Shown here: positions 7,826 to 16,935 of the stretch, one piece after another
Layout: the number at the start of each line of letters is the position of its first letter
Numbering within the stretch: position 1 is the first letter of the stretch
NCBI GenBank assembly: GCA_934630815.1
Contig: CAKTWI010000020.1
Span: 1 to 39,896 of the forward strand
Direction: 5' to 3'
Length of the DNA stretch: 39,896 nucleotides
Source of the DNA: an uncultured Senegalimassilia sp.
Lineage (GTDB): Bacteria; Actinomycetota; Coriobacteriia; Coriobacteriales; Eggerthellaceae
Made by a program: the position numbers and the translations under genes
Notes under the pieces: generated by a model
Seen by the model: the letters and a program-made list of their open reading frames with translations, nothing else
The model's database searches: none
Told to the model about the DNA's origin: nothing

Positions 7826-10459
7826 ATGGAGTACATGACTAGCGCGGAAATCCGCGAGAAGTACTTGAAGTTCTTCGAGAGCAAGGGCTGCAAACGCATG
7901 CCGTCCTCCTCTCTTATCCCCGATGATCCCTCGCTGCTGCTTACCAGCGCAGGCATGGTGCAGTTCAAGCCCTACTTCCTTCACCAGAAGGAACTCGACT
8001 CCGCATATATCGGCACCACCACGGTGCAGAAGTGCGTGCGCACCAACGATATCGACAACATCGGCGATGCTCGCCACCTGTCGTTCTTTGAGATGCTGGG
8101 CAACTTCAGCTTCGGCTGCTACTTCAAGCACGAGATGTGCTCATGGGCCTTCGAGTTCTCCACGGAGGTGCTCGGCCTTCCGAAGGACAAGCTGTACTTC
8201 ACCGTGTTCGAGGATGACGACGAGACCATCGAGATTTGGAAGTCGCTCGGCGTGGCCGAAGACCACATCTCCCGTTTGGGCGAGGACGACAACTTCTGGC
8301 GCGCCGGACCTACCGGCCCGTGCGGCCCGTGCTCCGAGATCTACTTCGATCAGGGCCCCGAGGTGGGTTGCGGCAGCCCCGACTGCAAGCCGGGCTGCGA
8401 TTGCGACCGCTTCCTGGAGTACTGGAACTGCGTGTTCACCCAGTACGACGGCCAGGAGGACGGCACGCTGGCCCCGCTTAAGACCAAGAACATCGATACC
8501 GGCATGGGCCTTGAGCGCATGGCCGCCATCATGCAGGGCGTCACGAACAACTATGACACCGACGTGCTTCGCAGCCTGGTCGGCGTGGGCGAGCGTTTGG
8601 CCGGCGTCGAGTACGGCAAGGACGAGGCTGCCGACCTGTGCCTGCGCATCATGGCCGACCACAGCCGTTCTGTCACGTTCATGATCGCCGATGGCATCCT
8701 GCCCTCCAACGAGGGCCGCGGCTACGTGCTGCGCCGTCTGCTGCGCCGCGCCGTCATGAAGGGCCATATGCTTGGCCTGGACAAGCCGTTCCTCAACGAG
8801 TACGTTGACGAGCTGGTCAAGCTCATGGGCAGCGTGTATCCCGAGGTCATCGATAACCGCGAGCTCATCCGCGGCATCATCTTGTCCGAGGAGGAGCGCT
8901 TCGGCGCCAACCTGCGCCAGGGCCGTGCGTTCCTGTCCGAGTCCCTTGATAAGCTCGAGGGCACCACGCTTCCCGGCGAGCAGGCGTTCACCCTGCACGA
9001 TACCTACGGCTTCCCCGTGGACATCACGCGCGAGCTGTGCGAGGAGCGCGGCGTCGTGGTGGACATGGAGGGCTTCGAGCGTTGCATGGAGGCGCAGCGC
9101 GACCGCGCTCGTGCGGCCAACGTCAAGGACGCCGAGGCGGCATGGTCGACGTACGGCGGCATCCACGCCGAGCTGCTCAAGGAGCTTGGCGCCACGAAGT
9201 TCGTCGGCTACCAGGAGCTTTCCGCCCAGGCAACGGTCAGCGCGCTTATCGCCGACGGCGAGCGCGTGAGCGAGCTGCAGGCCGGTCAGACCGGCGAAGC
9301 GGTTCTGGACGCGACTCCGTTCTATGCTGAGATGGGCGGCGAAGTGGGGGATACGGGCGTTATCGAGGCCGATGGCGTCAAGGTCCAGGTCGTCGACACG
9401 AAGGCTCCCGAGAAGGGTCTTGTCTGCCATGTAGTGAAGGTGCTCGAGGGCACCCTTGCACAGGGCGCTGCCGTCACGGCCTCCGTGGATGCGGACCGCC
9501 GTGCGCGCGTCACGCGCAACCATACCGCCACGCATATCCTGCACGCCGCGCTGCGTCAGGTCCTTGGCGAGCATGTCTCCCAGGCCGGCAGCTACGTGGG
9601 TCCCGACCGCTTGCGCTTCGACTTCACGCATTTCGCCGCGGTCACGGCGGAGCAGCTGGCGCAGGTCGAGCGCGTTGCCAACGAGTTCATCATGTCCGCA
9701 ACGCCTACCAACATCTACGAGACCTCGCTTGACGCGGCCCGCGAAAGCGGCGTCACCGCGCTGTTCGGCGAGAAGTACGGCGACCAGGTGCGCGTCGTCG
9801 AGTGCGGCGGGTTCTCCCGCGAGCTGTGCGGCGGCTGCCATGTTGCCAACACCGCCGAGATCGGCATCATGAAGATCACGTCCGAAACCAGCGTGGGCGC
9901 GAACGTGCGCCGTATCGAGGCCGTCACCAGCTACGGCGCCCTCGATTACATCAACAAGGTGGAGGCCGAGCTGAAGGAATCCGCCGAGGAGCTGCGCGTT
10001 CCGCTGTTCGACGTGTCCGAGCGCACCGCCGCCAACGTCAAGCAGCTGCGCGAGTTCCAGAAGAAAGCCAAGCAGACCAAGGGCATCGTGTCCGACGACA
10101 ACATCACCAAGCTCGTCGACTCCGCCGTGAAGTCCGCTGCCGGCTACCCTGTGGTCATCTCCCGTGTGAAGATCGCCGATGCGGGCGGCCTTCGCAACGG
10201 TTGGGACGTCCTGTCCGCCCGCATGGCCGAGCCCGGCGCATGCGTGCTCATCGGCGAGAAGGACGGCAAGGCCGTGCTGATGGCCGCCGGCACGCCCGAG
10301 GCCGTCGAGGCCGGCTTCAACGCCGGTGCCGTCATCAAGGCCATCGCGCCTTGCGTGCAGGGCGGTGGCGGCGGCAAGCCGGCCATGGCGCAGGCCGGTG
10401 GCAAGAACGCCGCGGGCATCGATGATGCGCTCGAGGCTGCTCGTAAGATGCTGCTGTAG
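7826..10459 (+). CDS. alaS: Alanine--tRNA ligase
   Basis: 877 residues, full family length. The class II catalytic core (about 1-260) opens with EIREKYLKFFESKG and LTSAGMVQFKPYFL (motif 1 area), RLGEDDNFWRAG, and a cysteine-rich insert GCGSPDCKPGCDCDR (about 188-202) found in many Gram-positive AlaRS. The tRNA-recognition domain follows, then the editing domain with zinc ligands in HTATHILHAAL (about 567) and CGGCHVANTAEIG (about 669), and a C-Ala/DHHA1 domain ending in GGGGKPAMAQAGGKN. It charges tRNA-Ala and edits Ser/Gly mischarges. A second in-frame ATG at 7835 is an alternative start (GGAG just upstream of it). The gene is followed by a strong terminator and then ruvX-mltG, a common neighbourhood. 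Confidence 0.97.
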   Translation: MEYMTSAEIREKYLKFFESKGCKRMPSSSLIPDDPSLLLTSAGMVQFKPYFLHQKELDSAYIGTTTVQKCVRTNDIDNIGDARHLSFFEMLGNFSFGCYFKHEMCSWAFEFSTEVLGLPKDKLYFTVFEDDDETIEIWKSLGVAEDHISRLGEDDNFWRAGPTGPCGPCSEIYFDQGPEVGCGSPDCKPGCDCDRFLEYWNCVFTQYDGQEDGTLAPLKTKNIDTGMGLERMAAIMQGVTNNYDTDVLRSLVGVGERLAGVEYGKDEAADLCLRIMADHSRSVTFMIADGILPSNEGRGYVLRRLLRRAVMKGHMLGLDKPFLNEYVDELVKLMGSVYPEVIDNRELIRGIILSEEERFGANLRQGRAFLSESLDKLEGTTLPGEQAFTLHDTYGFPVDITRELCEERGVVVDMEGFERCMEAQRDRARAANVKDAEAAWSTYGGIHAELLKELGATKFVGYQELSAQATVSALIADGERVSELQAGQTGEAVLDATPFYAEMGGEVGDTGVIEADGVKVQVVDTKAPEKGLVCHVVKVLEGTLAQGAAVTASVDADRRARVTRNHTATHILHAALRQVLGEHVSQAGSYVGPDRLRFDFTHFAAVTAEQLAQVERVANEFIMSATPTNIYETSLDAARESGVTALFGEKYGDQVRVVECGGFSRELCGGCHVANTAEIGIMKITSETSVGANVRRIEAVTSYGALDYINKVEAELKESAEELRVPLFDVSERTAANVKQLREFQKKAKQTKGIVSDDNITKLVDSAVKSAAGYPVVISRVKIADAGGLRNGWDVLSARMAEPGACVLIGEKDGKAVLMAAGTPEAVEAGFNAGAVIKAIAPCVQGGGGGKPAMAQAGGKNAAGIDDALEAARKMLL

Positions 10460-10477
10460 CTTTTGATGCAGCTTTCA

Positions 10478-10509
10478 CGCCCCGCTGCCCTTGGCTGCGG
10501 GGCGTTTTT
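10478..10509 (+). terminator. Rho-independent terminator after alaS
   Basis: CGCCCCGC (10478-10485) pairs with GCGGGGCG (10497-10504) around an 11-base loop and is followed by TTTTT (10505-10509). It lies 18 bases after the alaS stop, so ruvX, only 34 bases further on, may depend on readthrough or its own promoter. Confidence 0.85.
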
Positions 10510-10542
10510 CTTATCCGTTCGTTGCGTAAGGTTAGGTCGACA

Positions 10543-10965
10543 ATGAGGATTCTTGCACTGGATATCGGTCAGACGCGCATCGGCGTCGCCATCAGCGACC
10601 CGCGCGAGCGCGTGGCGTCGCCCGTTTGCGTGCTTCCCGCGAACGAGGTGCTTTCCAATGCGAAAAGCTGGAAACGCGTGCTCGAGGACTGGGAGCCGGA
10701 GCTTATCTTGTCAGGCCTGCCGTATACGCTTTCGGGCGAGGAGGGGCCTCAGGCCGGCCGTATCCGCGGTGTCGCGGCAAGCATCGGAAAGGCCGCCGGT
10801 TTGCCGGTGGAGTTCACCGATGAGCGTCTCAGCTCGCAGGAAGCGAAGCGCAGTTTGCGTGAAAGCGGCATGTCGGAGCGCGATATGCGCGGCAAGATAG
10901 ATATGATTGCAGCAAGTGTGTTCCTTCAGGCGTGGCTTGATGCCCGCCATGCAGGCGAAAGGTAG
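10543..10965 (+). CDS. ruvX: Putative pre-16S rRNA nuclease / Holliday junction resolvase-like RuvX (YqgF)
   Basis: 140 residues from ATG 10543, the normal YqgF length; an in-frame TTG at 10522 inside the terminator tail is rejected. RNase H-like fold signatures: the first strand ILALDIGQTRIGVAIS with catalytic Asp, Glu in LILSGLPYTLSG region, and the third acidic site in FTDERLSSQEAKR and IDMIAASVFLQAWLD. The family processes the 5' end of 16S rRNA in Escherichia coli and was named for resemblance to RuvC. It sits between alaS and mltG, as in many Firmicutes and Actinobacteria, and mltG starts 5 bases after its stop. Confidence 0.92.
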   Translation: MRILALDIGQTRIGVAISDPRERVASPVCVLPANEVLSNAKSWKRVLEDWEPELILSGLPYTLSGEEGPQAGRIRGVAASIGKAAGLPVEFTDERLSSQEAKRSLRESGMSERDMRGKIDMIAASVFLQAWLDARHAGER

Positions 10966-10970
10966 TGTAA

Positions 10971-12122
10971 ATGTCCCCTCGTAGGCAAGTGACCTATTCC
11001 CGCCGCCCGAACCATGCGGCACGCTCGGCGCACGCGCGCGGCGACCGTATGTTCCGCACGTACGACACCAGCTATATCCAACCCAAACGGTCCAACGTTC
11101 CGCATTACGTGTTCCTTGCGGTGCTGGCGCTTCTCGGCATCGGCATCCTGTGGTTCGTCGGCTCCTCGGTTGCCAGCTGCGTGTCGCCGAAGGTCGAGCT
11201 TCTGGCGGAAGGCCAGCAAGCCACTATCACCGTCAACGAAGGCGCATCTGCCAACACCATCGGCTCTTCGCTGGTGGATGCTAAACTGGTGGGGTCTGCC
11301 AAGGAGTTCACCGAACGCGTGAAGGACTTGGATGCGGGGTCTGATCTCAAGCCCGGCACGTACACCTTTGCCGGCGGTGCGACGGTCGACGACATCATTT
11401 CCGCATTGCGCAACGGTCCGGTTTCCGATGCCGTGCTCACCATTCCCGAAGGGTATCGCCTGACCGAGATCGCGTCGGCGGTTGACAGCGCCACGAATGG
11501 GCGCATCAGCGCCGATTCCTTCAAGCAGGCGGCGTCGGATGCCAGCGTGTATGCAGGCGATTACGGCTTTTTGAAATCTGCGGGCACGAACAGCCTTGAA
11601 GGCTTCCTGTTCCCGAAAACCTATGATGTTGCCGCCGATGCTACTGCCGACAGCCTGATTCGCGCCATGCTCACCCAGTTCCAAACCGAAACGGCGGGGC
11701 TTGACTGGTCCTACCCCGAATCCCAGGGCCTTTCCGTGTACGATACCGTCAACCTGGCGTCCATCGTGGAAAAGGAATCCAGCGGCGACGAAACGGTTCG
11801 CGCCCAGGTGGCGGCCGTGTTCTACAATCGTCTGACCACCAAGGGCGAGCCGAGCAACGGCTATCTGCAAAGCGATGCCACCACCGCCTACGAGGTCGGA
11901 CACGATCCCTCGGCAGACGAGGTGCACGCGAACAGCCCGTACAGCACCTACACCAACGCCGGGCTTCCGCCCACGCCCATCTGCTCGCCTTCTATCGAGT
12001 GCCTGCAGGCCGTGTGCTCGCCTAACCAGGACGCACTGGGCAAGTACTACTTCTTCTACTTCCAAAACGATAAGTACACGTTCAGCGAAACCTACGACGA
12101 GCATCAGGCCGCGTTCTCGTAA
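10971..12122 (+). CDS. mltG: Endolytic murein transglycosylase MltG (YceG-like)
   Basis: 383 residues. A basic cytoplasmic tail of about 45 residues (rich in Arg, His and Ala) precedes a single transmembrane helix (about 46-68, VFLAVLALLGIGILWFVGSS). A LysM-like region (about 78-160) includes the phrase LKPGTYTFAGGATVDDII. The catalytic YceG domain (about 160-383) has the active-site Glu in VNLASIVEKESSG, FYNRL, then SPYSTYTNAGLPPTPICSP. MltG cleaves nascent glycan strands at the outer face of the membrane and helps set strand length. Start choice: ATG 10971 has an AAAGG about 10 bases upstream; ATG 11050 is out of consideration because it is in another frame. Overlaps nothing; yqeG begins 8 bases after it. 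Confidence 0.92.
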   Translation: MSPRRQVTYSRRPNHAARSAHARGDRMFRTYDTSYIQPKRSNVPHYVFLAVLALLGIGILWFVGSSVASCVSPKVELLAEGQQATITVNEGASANTIGSSLVDAKLVGSAKEFTERVKDLDAGSDLKPGTYTFAGGATVDDIISALRNGPVSDAVLTIPEGYRLTEIASAVDSATNGRISADSFKQAASDASVYAGDYGFLKSAGTNSLEGFLFPKTYDVAADATADSLIRAMLTQFQTETAGLDWSYPESQGLSVYDTVNLASIVEKESSGDETVRAQVAAVFYNRLTTKGEPSNGYLQSDATTAYEVGHDPSADEVHANSPYSTYTNAGLPPTPICSPSIECLQAVCSPNQDALGKYYFFYFQNDKYTFSETYDEHQAAFS

Positions 12123-12130
12123 GGGGATCA

Positions 12131-12697
12131 ATGCCATACTTGCAGCCGGAGCGCTACTTCTCCCGCATATCGCATATCAACATAGAACGGGACCTGCTTT
12201 CATGCGGGTTTCGCCATGTATTGCTGGATATCGACAACACCATCCTGTCCCGTGCAACGCATGACGTTCCGCGCGACGTGGGCCTGTGGCTTGCGCAGGC
12301 GCGAGACGCCGGCGTGAGCTTCTGCCTGGTGTCGAACAACTGGCACAAAAACGTGTACGAGCTTGCGAACCGCCTATCCATGCCTATTATCGCGAAGGCC
12401 ATGAAGCCCTTGCCCGTGGCGCTGTTCGCAGCGTGCTCCATGCTGGGGGCGAAGCGCAGCGAGACCGTCATGGTCGGCGATCAGCTATCAACCGACGTGC
12501 TTGCCGCGCACAACGCCGGCATGTCGGCGTATCTGCTGGCGCCGCTTGCGGAGCAGGACCTGCGCCATACGAAGTACGTGCGCATGGTGGAGCAGGCCAT
12601 CTTAGGCGGGGCGGTGCCCGAGGGCGCACCTCAGCCGGCGCAAGCGAGCATGGCCGATAAGCCCGCCGCCCAAAACGCCCTAGCGCAGGAAAAGTAG
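12131..12697 (+). CDS. YqeG family HAD IIIA-type phosphatase
   Basis: 188 residues. HAD motif I is HVLLDIDNTILSR (about 32-44), with the nucleophile and acid/base Asp pair; motif II Ser/Asn in CLVSNN (about 69-74); Lys in IIAKAMKPLP; motif III in VMVGDQLSTDVLAAHNAG (about 115-132). This is the YqeG subgroup, about 170 residues, whose physiological substrate is uncertain. The C-terminal 30 residues are Ala/Pro/Gln-rich and probably disordered. In Bacillus subtilis yqeG-yqeH-aroE are neighbours; here yqeG precedes aroE without yqeH. GGGG sits just upstream of the ATG, and the gene is likely co-transcribed with mltG. Confidence 0.88.
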   Translation: MPYLQPERYFSRISHINIERDLLSCGFRHVLLDIDNTILSRATHDVPRDVGLWLAQARDAGVSFCLVSNNWHKNVYELANRLSMPIIAKAMKPLPVALFAACSMLGAKRSETVMVGDQLSTDVLAAHNAGMSAYLLAPLAEQDLRHTKYVRMVEQAILGGAVPEGAPQPAQASMADKPAAQNALAQEK

Positions 12698-12757
12698 CGA
12701 AACCGCCCATTTGGTGGGCGCCGTGGTCGAATTAACCCCTACAAAAGTAGTCTGCAT

Positions 12758-12766
12758 TGGTATGAT
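12758..12766 (+). promoter_or_regulatory. Extended -10 promoter element before aroE
   Basis: TGG-TATGAT at 12758-12766, 49 bases before the aroE ATG; a weak CCTACA at 12738-12743 could be the -35 at 17 bases. A short inverted repeat CGCCCA/TGGGCG just after yqeG (about 12706-12722) may end the previous unit, although no T run follows it. Confidence 0.4.
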
Positions 12767-12814
12767 GAAATCCCTGCTAACCTGCAGGCCCTTGATCGAC
12801 CAGGAAGGAATTCC

Positions 12815-13765
12815 ATGACCGAGCAGAGCGAAGGCGAACGCCTCTATATCTTGGGGCATCCGGTCGCGCATTCGAAATCGCCGGTAATGTACAACGCGTT
12901 ATACGAAAGGCTGGGTCTGCCTTGGACCTATGCCCTTGCCGATTACGCCGAGCTGGATGACGCCCGCGCCTTTTTGGATGCACGGGAGTTTCTGTCCGTG
13001 AACATCACCACCCCCTATAAGCCGTTGGCCTTCCAGGCTGCAACGCGCAAAGCGGCAACCGCCCAGCTGGCGCAGGGCGCTAACGTGCTCGTTCGCAAGG
13101 ATGATCAGCTGATCGGCTTCAACACCGATGGCGATGGGTGCGTCAAGTTCCTGGAGCTTGCGGGCGTGACCTTCAAGGGCAAGCGCGTGGTGGTGTGCGG
13201 AACGGGCCCTACGGCGCTCTCCATCCTTCATGCGTGCGCTATCGCCGGCGCCGATGTGCTGTTGCTGCTCTCGCGCGACAAGGAGCGCGCGCATAGCGTG
13301 TTGGATGCCTATCTCGAGCGTTTCGGCAAGCTGGCCAACGCGACCATCGATTTCCCCGCTATCAAGGAAGGGCATCGCAGCTTCCGCGAAGCATACACGA
13401 AGCCGACGTTCAAATTCGGCAGTTATACCACCTCGACGGGGGCGCTGGGTTCTGCGGACATCGTCATCAACGCCACCCCTGTGGGCATGAAGCCCGACGA
13501 TCCGGCGCCGTTCGATACGGGGCTTTTGCGTCCGGGCCAGGTGGTCATGGACGCGGTATACGCATCGGGGCGCACGAAGCTGGTGGCCGACGCCCTTCAA
13601 GCTGGTTGCAAGGCGGCTTTCAACGGCGGGGGCATGCTGGTGGCGCAAGCGGTCGCTTCGGCGCTCATCGTGTCCGACATAGCGGAAGTCAAGATGCCGT
13701 ATTCCGAAGCGGAGCTGTTCAACCTTATGGCAGATGCCGCCGGGTTCGATTGCCCGCGCGCGTGA
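12815..13765 (+). CDS. aroE: Shikimate dehydrogenase
   Basis: 316 residues, about 40 longer than the E. coli enzyme, mainly through an insert after the cofactor fold. Substrate domain: LGHPVAHSKSPVMYNALYE (about 11-29) with the shikimate-binding Ser pair, catalytic Lys in NITTPYKP (about 65-72), and NTDGDG (about 106-111) with the catalytic Asp. NADP domain: VVVCGTGPTALSILHA (about 127-142), a slightly divergent glycine motif. C-terminal FNGGGMLVAQAVA matches the family GxxMLVxQ motif. It reduces 3-dehydroshikimate in the cytoplasm. AGGAAGG lies 7 bases before the ATG. First gene of the aro cluster; aroC starts 70 bases downstream. Confidence 0.92.
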   Translation: MTEQSEGERLYILGHPVAHSKSPVMYNALYERLGLPWTYALADYAELDDARAFLDAREFLSVNITTPYKPLAFQAATRKAATAQLAQGANVLVRKDDQLIGFNTDGDGCVKFLELAGVTFKGKRVVVCGTGPTALSILHACAIAGADVLLLLSRDKERAHSVLDAYLERFGKLANATIDFPAIKEGHRSFREAYTKPTFKFGSYTTSTGALGSADIVINATPVGMKPDDPAPFDTGLLRPGQVVMDAVYASGRTKLVADALQAGCKAAFNGGGMLVAQAVASALIVSDIAEVKMPYSEAELFNLMADAAGFDCPRA

Positions 13766-13835
13766 TCGAAGCATAGTCATCCGTATTGGCGCGGCGCAAA
13801 GCTCAAGCCGCGCACTAGCACGAAAAGAGAACAGC

Positions 13836-15011
13836 ATGCGCTACTACACAGCAGGAGAGAGCCATGGACAGGGCCTGGTCGCCATCGTCGAGGACGTGCC
13901 GGCGGGCCTGAAGATATCCGAGGAGCAGATCAACGTTGATTTGGCGCGCCGCCAAGCAGGCTACGGCCGAGGCGGGCGCATGAAGATCGAGCATGACACG
14001 GTGCAGGTGATCTCCGGCGTGCGCTTCGGGCGCACCATCGGAAGCCCCGTGGCCATGCTCGTGGCAAATAGGGATTGGGCGAACTGGACCGATCGCATGG
14101 CCCCGTTCGGCGAGCCGCCGCTCGACCTGGTTCGGGAGGTGACCCCTCGTCCGGGTCATGCGGACTTGGTGGGCGCGTTGAAGACGAACACCGACGACTG
14201 CCGCAACATCCTCGAGCGCTCAAGCGCCCGCACCACCGCGCCGCGCGTTGCGGCGGCGGGCATCGCGCGCGAGTTTCTGGCAGATCTGGGCGTGGAAATC
14301 TTTTCTTACGTCACCGGCATCGGAAGCGCCGTCATGCGCGAGGCCGATCCGTTCATGAACGCGGCGCGCTACACGCCGCTTGAGATCGAGACGAGCGAGG
14401 TCCGCTGCCCCGATGCGGAGGCCAGCGAGGCCATGAAGCGCGAGATCGATCGGGCCATCAAGAACAAGGACAGCCTGGGAGGGACGTTCCGCGTGGTCGT
14501 GCGCGGTCTTCTGCCGGGCGTGGGCGGCTATGCCGTGCCCACCGAGCGTCTGACGTCCACCATCGGCGGCGCCCTGTTCAGCATCCCCGCCATCAAGGGC
14601 GTGGAGTTCGGCATGGGCTTCGAAGCTGCCCGCAAGCCAGGTTCGCAGGTGCACGACCCCATTTTGCTCGATCGGACGAAAGCCGAGTTCACGCGCGCGT
14701 CCAACAACGCCGGCGGCCTTGAGGGCGGCATGACCACGGGCATGCCCCTGGTGGTCACGGCGGCCATGAAGCCCATTCCCACGCTCATGCAGCCGCTGCA
14801 GACCGTGGACCTTGATACGCTCGAGGTGGCCCAGGCCTCCAAGGAGCGAAGCGACGTGTGCGCCGTGCCGGCATGCGCGGTGGTCGCCGAAGGGGAGGTC
14901 GCCTTCGCCATAGCCGATGCCTATATGCGCAAGTTCGGCTCCGACAACATGGCCGACATCAAAGCGGCTATCAAAGCCTACAAGCAACGTTTGAACACCG
15001 TATCTCGTTAA
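13836..15011 (+). CDS. aroC: Chorismate synthase
   Basis: 391 residues from ATG 13836; the frame is open to 13734 but those 34 codons overlap aroE and have no family match. Chorismate synthase signatures: GESHGQGLVAIVEDVPAG (about 8-25), ARRQAGYGRGGRM (about 39-51) with the FMN/EPSP-binding Arg residues, RPGHADLVGALK, the RSSARTTAPRVAAAGIARE segment (about 130) and the C-terminal DVCAVPACAVVAEGEVAFAIADA. It converts EPSP to chorismate with reduced FMN as cofactor, the last shared step of aromatic synthesis. Start region shows AAAAGAGA about 6-13 bases upstream, a weak binding site. Confidence 0.96.
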   Translation: MRYYTAGESHGQGLVAIVEDVPAGLKISEEQINVDLARRQAGYGRGGRMKIEHDTVQVISGVRFGRTIGSPVAMLVANRDWANWTDRMAPFGEPPLDLVREVTPRPGHADLVGALKTNTDDCRNILERSSARTTAPRVAAAGIAREFLADLGVEIFSYVTGIGSAVMREADPFMNAARYTPLEIETSEVRCPDAEASEAMKREIDRAIKNKDSLGGTFRVVVRGLLPGVGGYAVPTERLTSTIGGALFSIPAIKGVEFGMGFEAARKPGSQVHDPILLDRTKAEFTRASNNAGGLEGGMTTGMPLVVTAAMKPIPTLMQPLQTVDLDTLEVAQASKERSDVCAVPACAVVAEGEVAFAIADAYMRKFGSDNMADIKAAIKAYKQRLNTVSR

Positions 15012-15030
15012 AGCAGCCAGGAGGACCATC

Positions 15031-15702
15031 ATGGAACAGCAGGAAGTCAAGGACGACGCCATCACCCCGGAAAGCAATCCGATAGCCTACACGCTGTCGG
15101 TCACCACCCCCGACGAGGTCGTCGCCGTCGTCAACAACCCCGAGATCAAACCCCATGCGCGCCCGACGTACGAGTTGACGCGCAACGTGTTCTTCGTGGG
15201 CTTCATGGTCGCGGGCAAAACCTCCACGTCGCGCCGCCTGGCCCGTCAGTGCGGCCTTGCCACAATCGACCTGGACGCCTACATCGAGCGTCGTGAGCGT
15301 AGGGCCATCAACCAGATCTTCGCCGAGCAGGGCGAGCAGGCGTTCCGCGATATGGAAACCCAGGTGCTCGACGAGTTCGCCCACAAGGGCCCCATGCTCG
15401 TGTCGTGCGGTGGCGGCATCGTGCTGCGTGAGGAGAACCGCGAGATTCTGAAGAACAACGGTTTCGTAGTGTATCTGCAGGTCACGGCTGAGCAGGCCGT
15501 CGAGCGCGTCGGCGACGTGTCCACGCGCCCGCTGTTCAAGAACCTCGAGACCGCGCGACAGACCATCGCCGGCCGCCTGCCCATGTACGAAGACGTTGCC
15601 AGCGTGTCCATCGACACCGTGGGCAAGTCCATCAACGTCGTGGCGCAGGAGATTCAGGAGATTTTGGAGAAGGAAGGCGTGCTGTGCCTGCGACAAGGGT
15701 AG
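15031..15702 (+). CDS. aroK: Shikimate kinase with N-terminal extension
   Basis: 223 residues; GGAGGA lies about 6 bases before the ATG. The kinase starts near residue 50: NVFFVGFMVAGKTSTSRRLA holds the P-loop GFMVAGKT, then IDLDAYIERRE (shikimate-binding Asp), FRDMETQVL (Arg/Glu of the substrate site), VSCGGGIVLREENR (Walker B-like GGG) and the lid Arg in DVSTRPLF. The first 50 residues (acidic, with SVTTPDEVVAVVNN) are not part of the standard 170-residue enzyme; they could be a disordered or regulatory extension. The 3' end overlaps the aroB GTG start by 19 bases, so translation of the two is coupled. Confidence 0.92.
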   Translation: MEQQEVKDDAITPESNPIAYTLSVTTPDEVVAVVNNPEIKPHARPTYELTRNVFFVGFMVAGKTSTSRRLARQCGLATIDLDAYIERRERRAINQIFAEQGEQAFRDMETQVLDEFAHKGPMLVSCGGGIVLREENREILKNNGFVVYLQVTAEQAVERVGDVSTRPLFKNLETARQTIAGRLPMYEDVASVSIDTVGKSINVVAQEIQEILEKEGVLCLRQG

Positions 15703-16799
15703 TGGTGAACATTCCCGGTGAAGACGCGTACAACGTGCGCATCGGCGCCGGGGTGCTCGATGCGCTGGGATCGTCCATGCGCGGCGTGCCGGCCGTCGCC
15801 GATGCGCGGCAGGTGCTCGTCATCACCGACGTCAACGTCGGCCCGCTGTACCTGGCCCGGGTGAAGGCGTCGCTCGTTCAAGCGGGCTATCGCGTTTCCG
15901 ACATCTGCGTTCCCGCAGGTGAAGAGGCGAAATCGCTCACGGTGCTCGGCGAGGTTCTCGAGGCCATGGCCGCTTTGGCGCTTGAGCGCGACTGCGTGGT
16001 GGTCGCGCTCGGCGGCGGCTGCGTGGGCGATCTGGCGGGCTTCGCCGCGGCAACCTATATGCGCGGCGTGCAGGTGGTGCAGGTTCCCACCACGCTTCTA
16101 TCCATGGTGGATTCAAGCGTGGGCGGGAAGACGGGCGTGAACCTATCCGCCGGAAAGAACCTGGTGGGCGCGTTCAAGCAGCCCGCGTTCGTATGCGCCG
16201 ACACCGAGGTGTTGGCAACGCTGCCGCCTCGCGAGTGGGCATGCGGTTGCGGCGAGGTGGCGAAAACCGCGCTCATCGACGGCGACGAGTTCTTCTTCTG
16301 GCTTTCCGACCAGGCGTCGGCCGTGGTCGACCGCCAGCCCGATGCCGTCTCCGAGGCCATCGCCCGCTGCGTGGTGTTCAAGGCCGACGTGGTGGCGCAG
16401 GACAAAACGGAAAGCCGCGGCGTGCGCGAGTGCTTGAACTACGGCCATACCCTGGCACACGCCATCGAGAAGCTTTCGGGTTACGGCACGTACAGCCACG
16501 GGCATGCGGTCGCCGAGGGCATGCGCTTCGCGGCCCGTATGGGCATGCGGCTCGCCGATATGCCGGCCGAGCTCGCCCAGGCGCAAGCGCAGCTGCTCGA
16601 CGACTTGGACTTGCCCGAGCTTGATTGGGAGGCTTCCCCGGCGCAGGTGCTCGATGTCATGAAACGCGATAAAAAGGCGCGTCGCGGGCAGGTGCGTTTC
16701 GTGTGCTTGCAGGATGTTGGGCAGTGGCAACTCCAGGATGTGGCCGATGGCGTGATTCTGGAAGAGCTGGAGGCGTATTTCGCGCAGAAGCGGCGGTGA
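15684..16799 (+). CDS. aroB: 3-dehydroquinate synthase
   Basis: 371 residues from GTG 15684, with AAGGAAGG (about 15669-15676) 7 bases upstream, inside the end of aroK. NAD-binding segment VVALGGGCVGDLAGFAAATYMRG (about 109-131), substrate and NAD motif PTTLLSMVDSSVGGKTGVN (about 137-155), KNLVGAFKQP, metal-ligand Glu in GCGEVAKTALI and the two His ligands in LNYGHTLAHAIE and SHGHAVAEGM. It closes DAHP to 3-dehydroquinate using NAD and a divalent metal. The neighbouring genes supply the later shikimate steps; DAHP synthase and EPSP synthase are not in the window. Confidence 0.96.
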   Translation: MPATRVVVNIPGEDAYNVRIGAGVLDALGSSMRGVPAVADARQVLVITDVNVGPLYLARVKASLVQAGYRVSDICVPAGEEAKSLTVLGEVLEAMAALALERDCVVVALGGGCVGDLAGFAAATYMRGVQVVQVPTTLLSMVDSSVGGKTGVNLSAGKNLVGAFKQPAFVCADTEVLATLPPREWACGCGEVAKTALIDGDEFFFWLSDQASAVVDRQPDAVSEAIARCVVFKADVVAQDKTESRGVRECLNYGHTLAHAIEKLSGYGTYSHGHAVAEGMRFAARMGMRLADMPAELAQAQAQLLDDLDLPELDWEASPAQVLDVMKRDKKARRGQVRFVCLQDVGQWQLQDVADGVILEELEAYFAQKRR

Positions 16800-16935
16800 C
16801 GCCCGACCGGCGTAAAGTCTGGCCTGCAAACGGCCGACCATCTTGCAGGCTGGCTGGGGAAGGCAGATGCGGCGATGGCCGCCGTTTCAAGCTGCTGTCG
16901 AACACGGCGACGGAAAGCAACGAAAGGCATGCAAC